From the NCBI GenBank assembly GCA_019084435.1, contig JAHRFV010000032.1, forward strand, positions 1 through 13,615: DNA of 13,615 nucleotides, read 5' to 3'. The translations under genes and the position numbers were made by a program. Position 1 is the first letter of the stretch, and the number at the start of each line of letters is the position of its first letter. Source of the DNA: Dethiosulfatibacter sp. (lineage in GTDB: Bacteria > Bacillota_A > Clostridia > Tissierellales > Dethiosulfatibacteraceae). The notes under the pieces were generated by a model. The model ran no database searches. It saw only the letters and a list, made by a program, of their open reading frames with translations, and was not told the origin of the DNA. Of the stretch, positions 13,426 through 13,615 are shown in pieces.

Positions 13426-13615
13426 CTCAAAATAGACATTTCTTCTCCTGAAAGGACCTGGATTTGTAAATTGCAGTTTAACTTTTTCAAAATCGGTTAA
13501 TCTTTTTGAGTAGTAGTAAGGTGCATCAAAGGCTAACCGTTCATCTCTAATCCATTTTGGAATATCTATTTCATTAACTTGAAAAAAATAGTCCATAATT
13601 GCTGAAGAAATAGTC
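13402..13615 (-). CDS. Unknown protein, 3' end only (enters from outside window)
   Basis: The minus-strand frame is open from the right edge to TAA at 13402-13404, giving about 70 residues: TISSAIMDYFFQVNEI, then DIPKWIRDERLAFDAPYYYS, KRLTDFEKVKLQFTNPG and PFRRRNVYFELDGLQRV. A methionine at 13594-13596 exists, but sequence before it also reads as protein and no ribosome site is visible, so the gene most likely starts beyond the window. Composition (charged and aromatic, soluble) looks like a real protein tail. It overlaps the 3' end of the Fic remnant by 24 bases, tail to tail. I do not recognise the family. Confidence 0.5.
   Translation of the reverse strand, partial: TISSAIMDYFFQVNEIDIPKWIRDERLAFDAPYYYSKRLTDFEKVKLQFTNPGPFRRRNVYFELDGLQRV

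Overview
The window reads as an accessory stretch of chromosome from a low-GC Firmicute, most likely a member of the Clostridia. The evidence is the AT-rich sequence, strong AGGAGG-type ribosome sites, TTG starts, two ECF sigma/anti-sigma pairs, a DUF4367-type anti-sigma factor and small secreted proteins of clostridial type. The species cannot be named. The first ~830 bases look clearly less AT-rich than the rest, so the left gene pair may belong to a different (core or older) segment.

Left part (1-5537). An ECF sigma gene and its overlapping anti-sigma gene, cut by the window edge, run on the minus strand. A GNAT acetyltransferase runs on the plus strand (1004-1477). It converges on a compact minus-strand cluster of four genes: a lipoprotein serine hydrolase of the class C beta-lactamase/PBP fold, a RimJ/RimL-type GNAT, a cysteine-cluster plus pentapeptide-repeat protein, and an MFS transporter. 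These families are common among drug-modification, target-protection and efflux genes, but no substrate can be named.

Middle part (5540-7720). This stretch holds repeats and gene remnants. Two 129-nt copies of a two-hairpin element, one half copy next to the first, and a 59-nt deleted copy at 12666 resemble the right-end/omegaRNA part of IS200/IS605 (TnpB) elements, but no transposase gene is present. Between them lie a decayed paralog fragment, a 58-aa membrane protein gene, a small ORF, and a membrane-anchored protein with a SurA_N-like domain but no PPIase domain, followed by a clear terminator.

Right part (7500-12730). Two tandem 14-bp repeats with a 21-bp period sit just upstream of a good SigA-type promoter. 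The promoter leads to an ECF sigma gene, an overlapping DUF4367 anti-sigma gene, a small secreted protein with a near-perfect Shine-Dalgarno (DUF6147-like), a second secreted protein with a long hydrophobic segment, and, after a 16-bp palindrome, an RDD-family membrane protein. A second unit follows: a secreted beta-rich protein overlapping a lipoprotein gene by four bases. The layout suggests an envelope-signal or signal-peptide controlled module that exports small proteins, possibly antagonistic ones with membrane-bound partners; that function is inference. Two partial copies of the small secreted gene flank the module: a 5' half on its left and a 3' half on its right.

Right edge (12850-13615). 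There is a 5'-truncated Fic gene whose HPFxxGNGR motif is intact but which has lost its N-terminal part, and the 3' end of an unrecognised minus-strand gene entering from outside.
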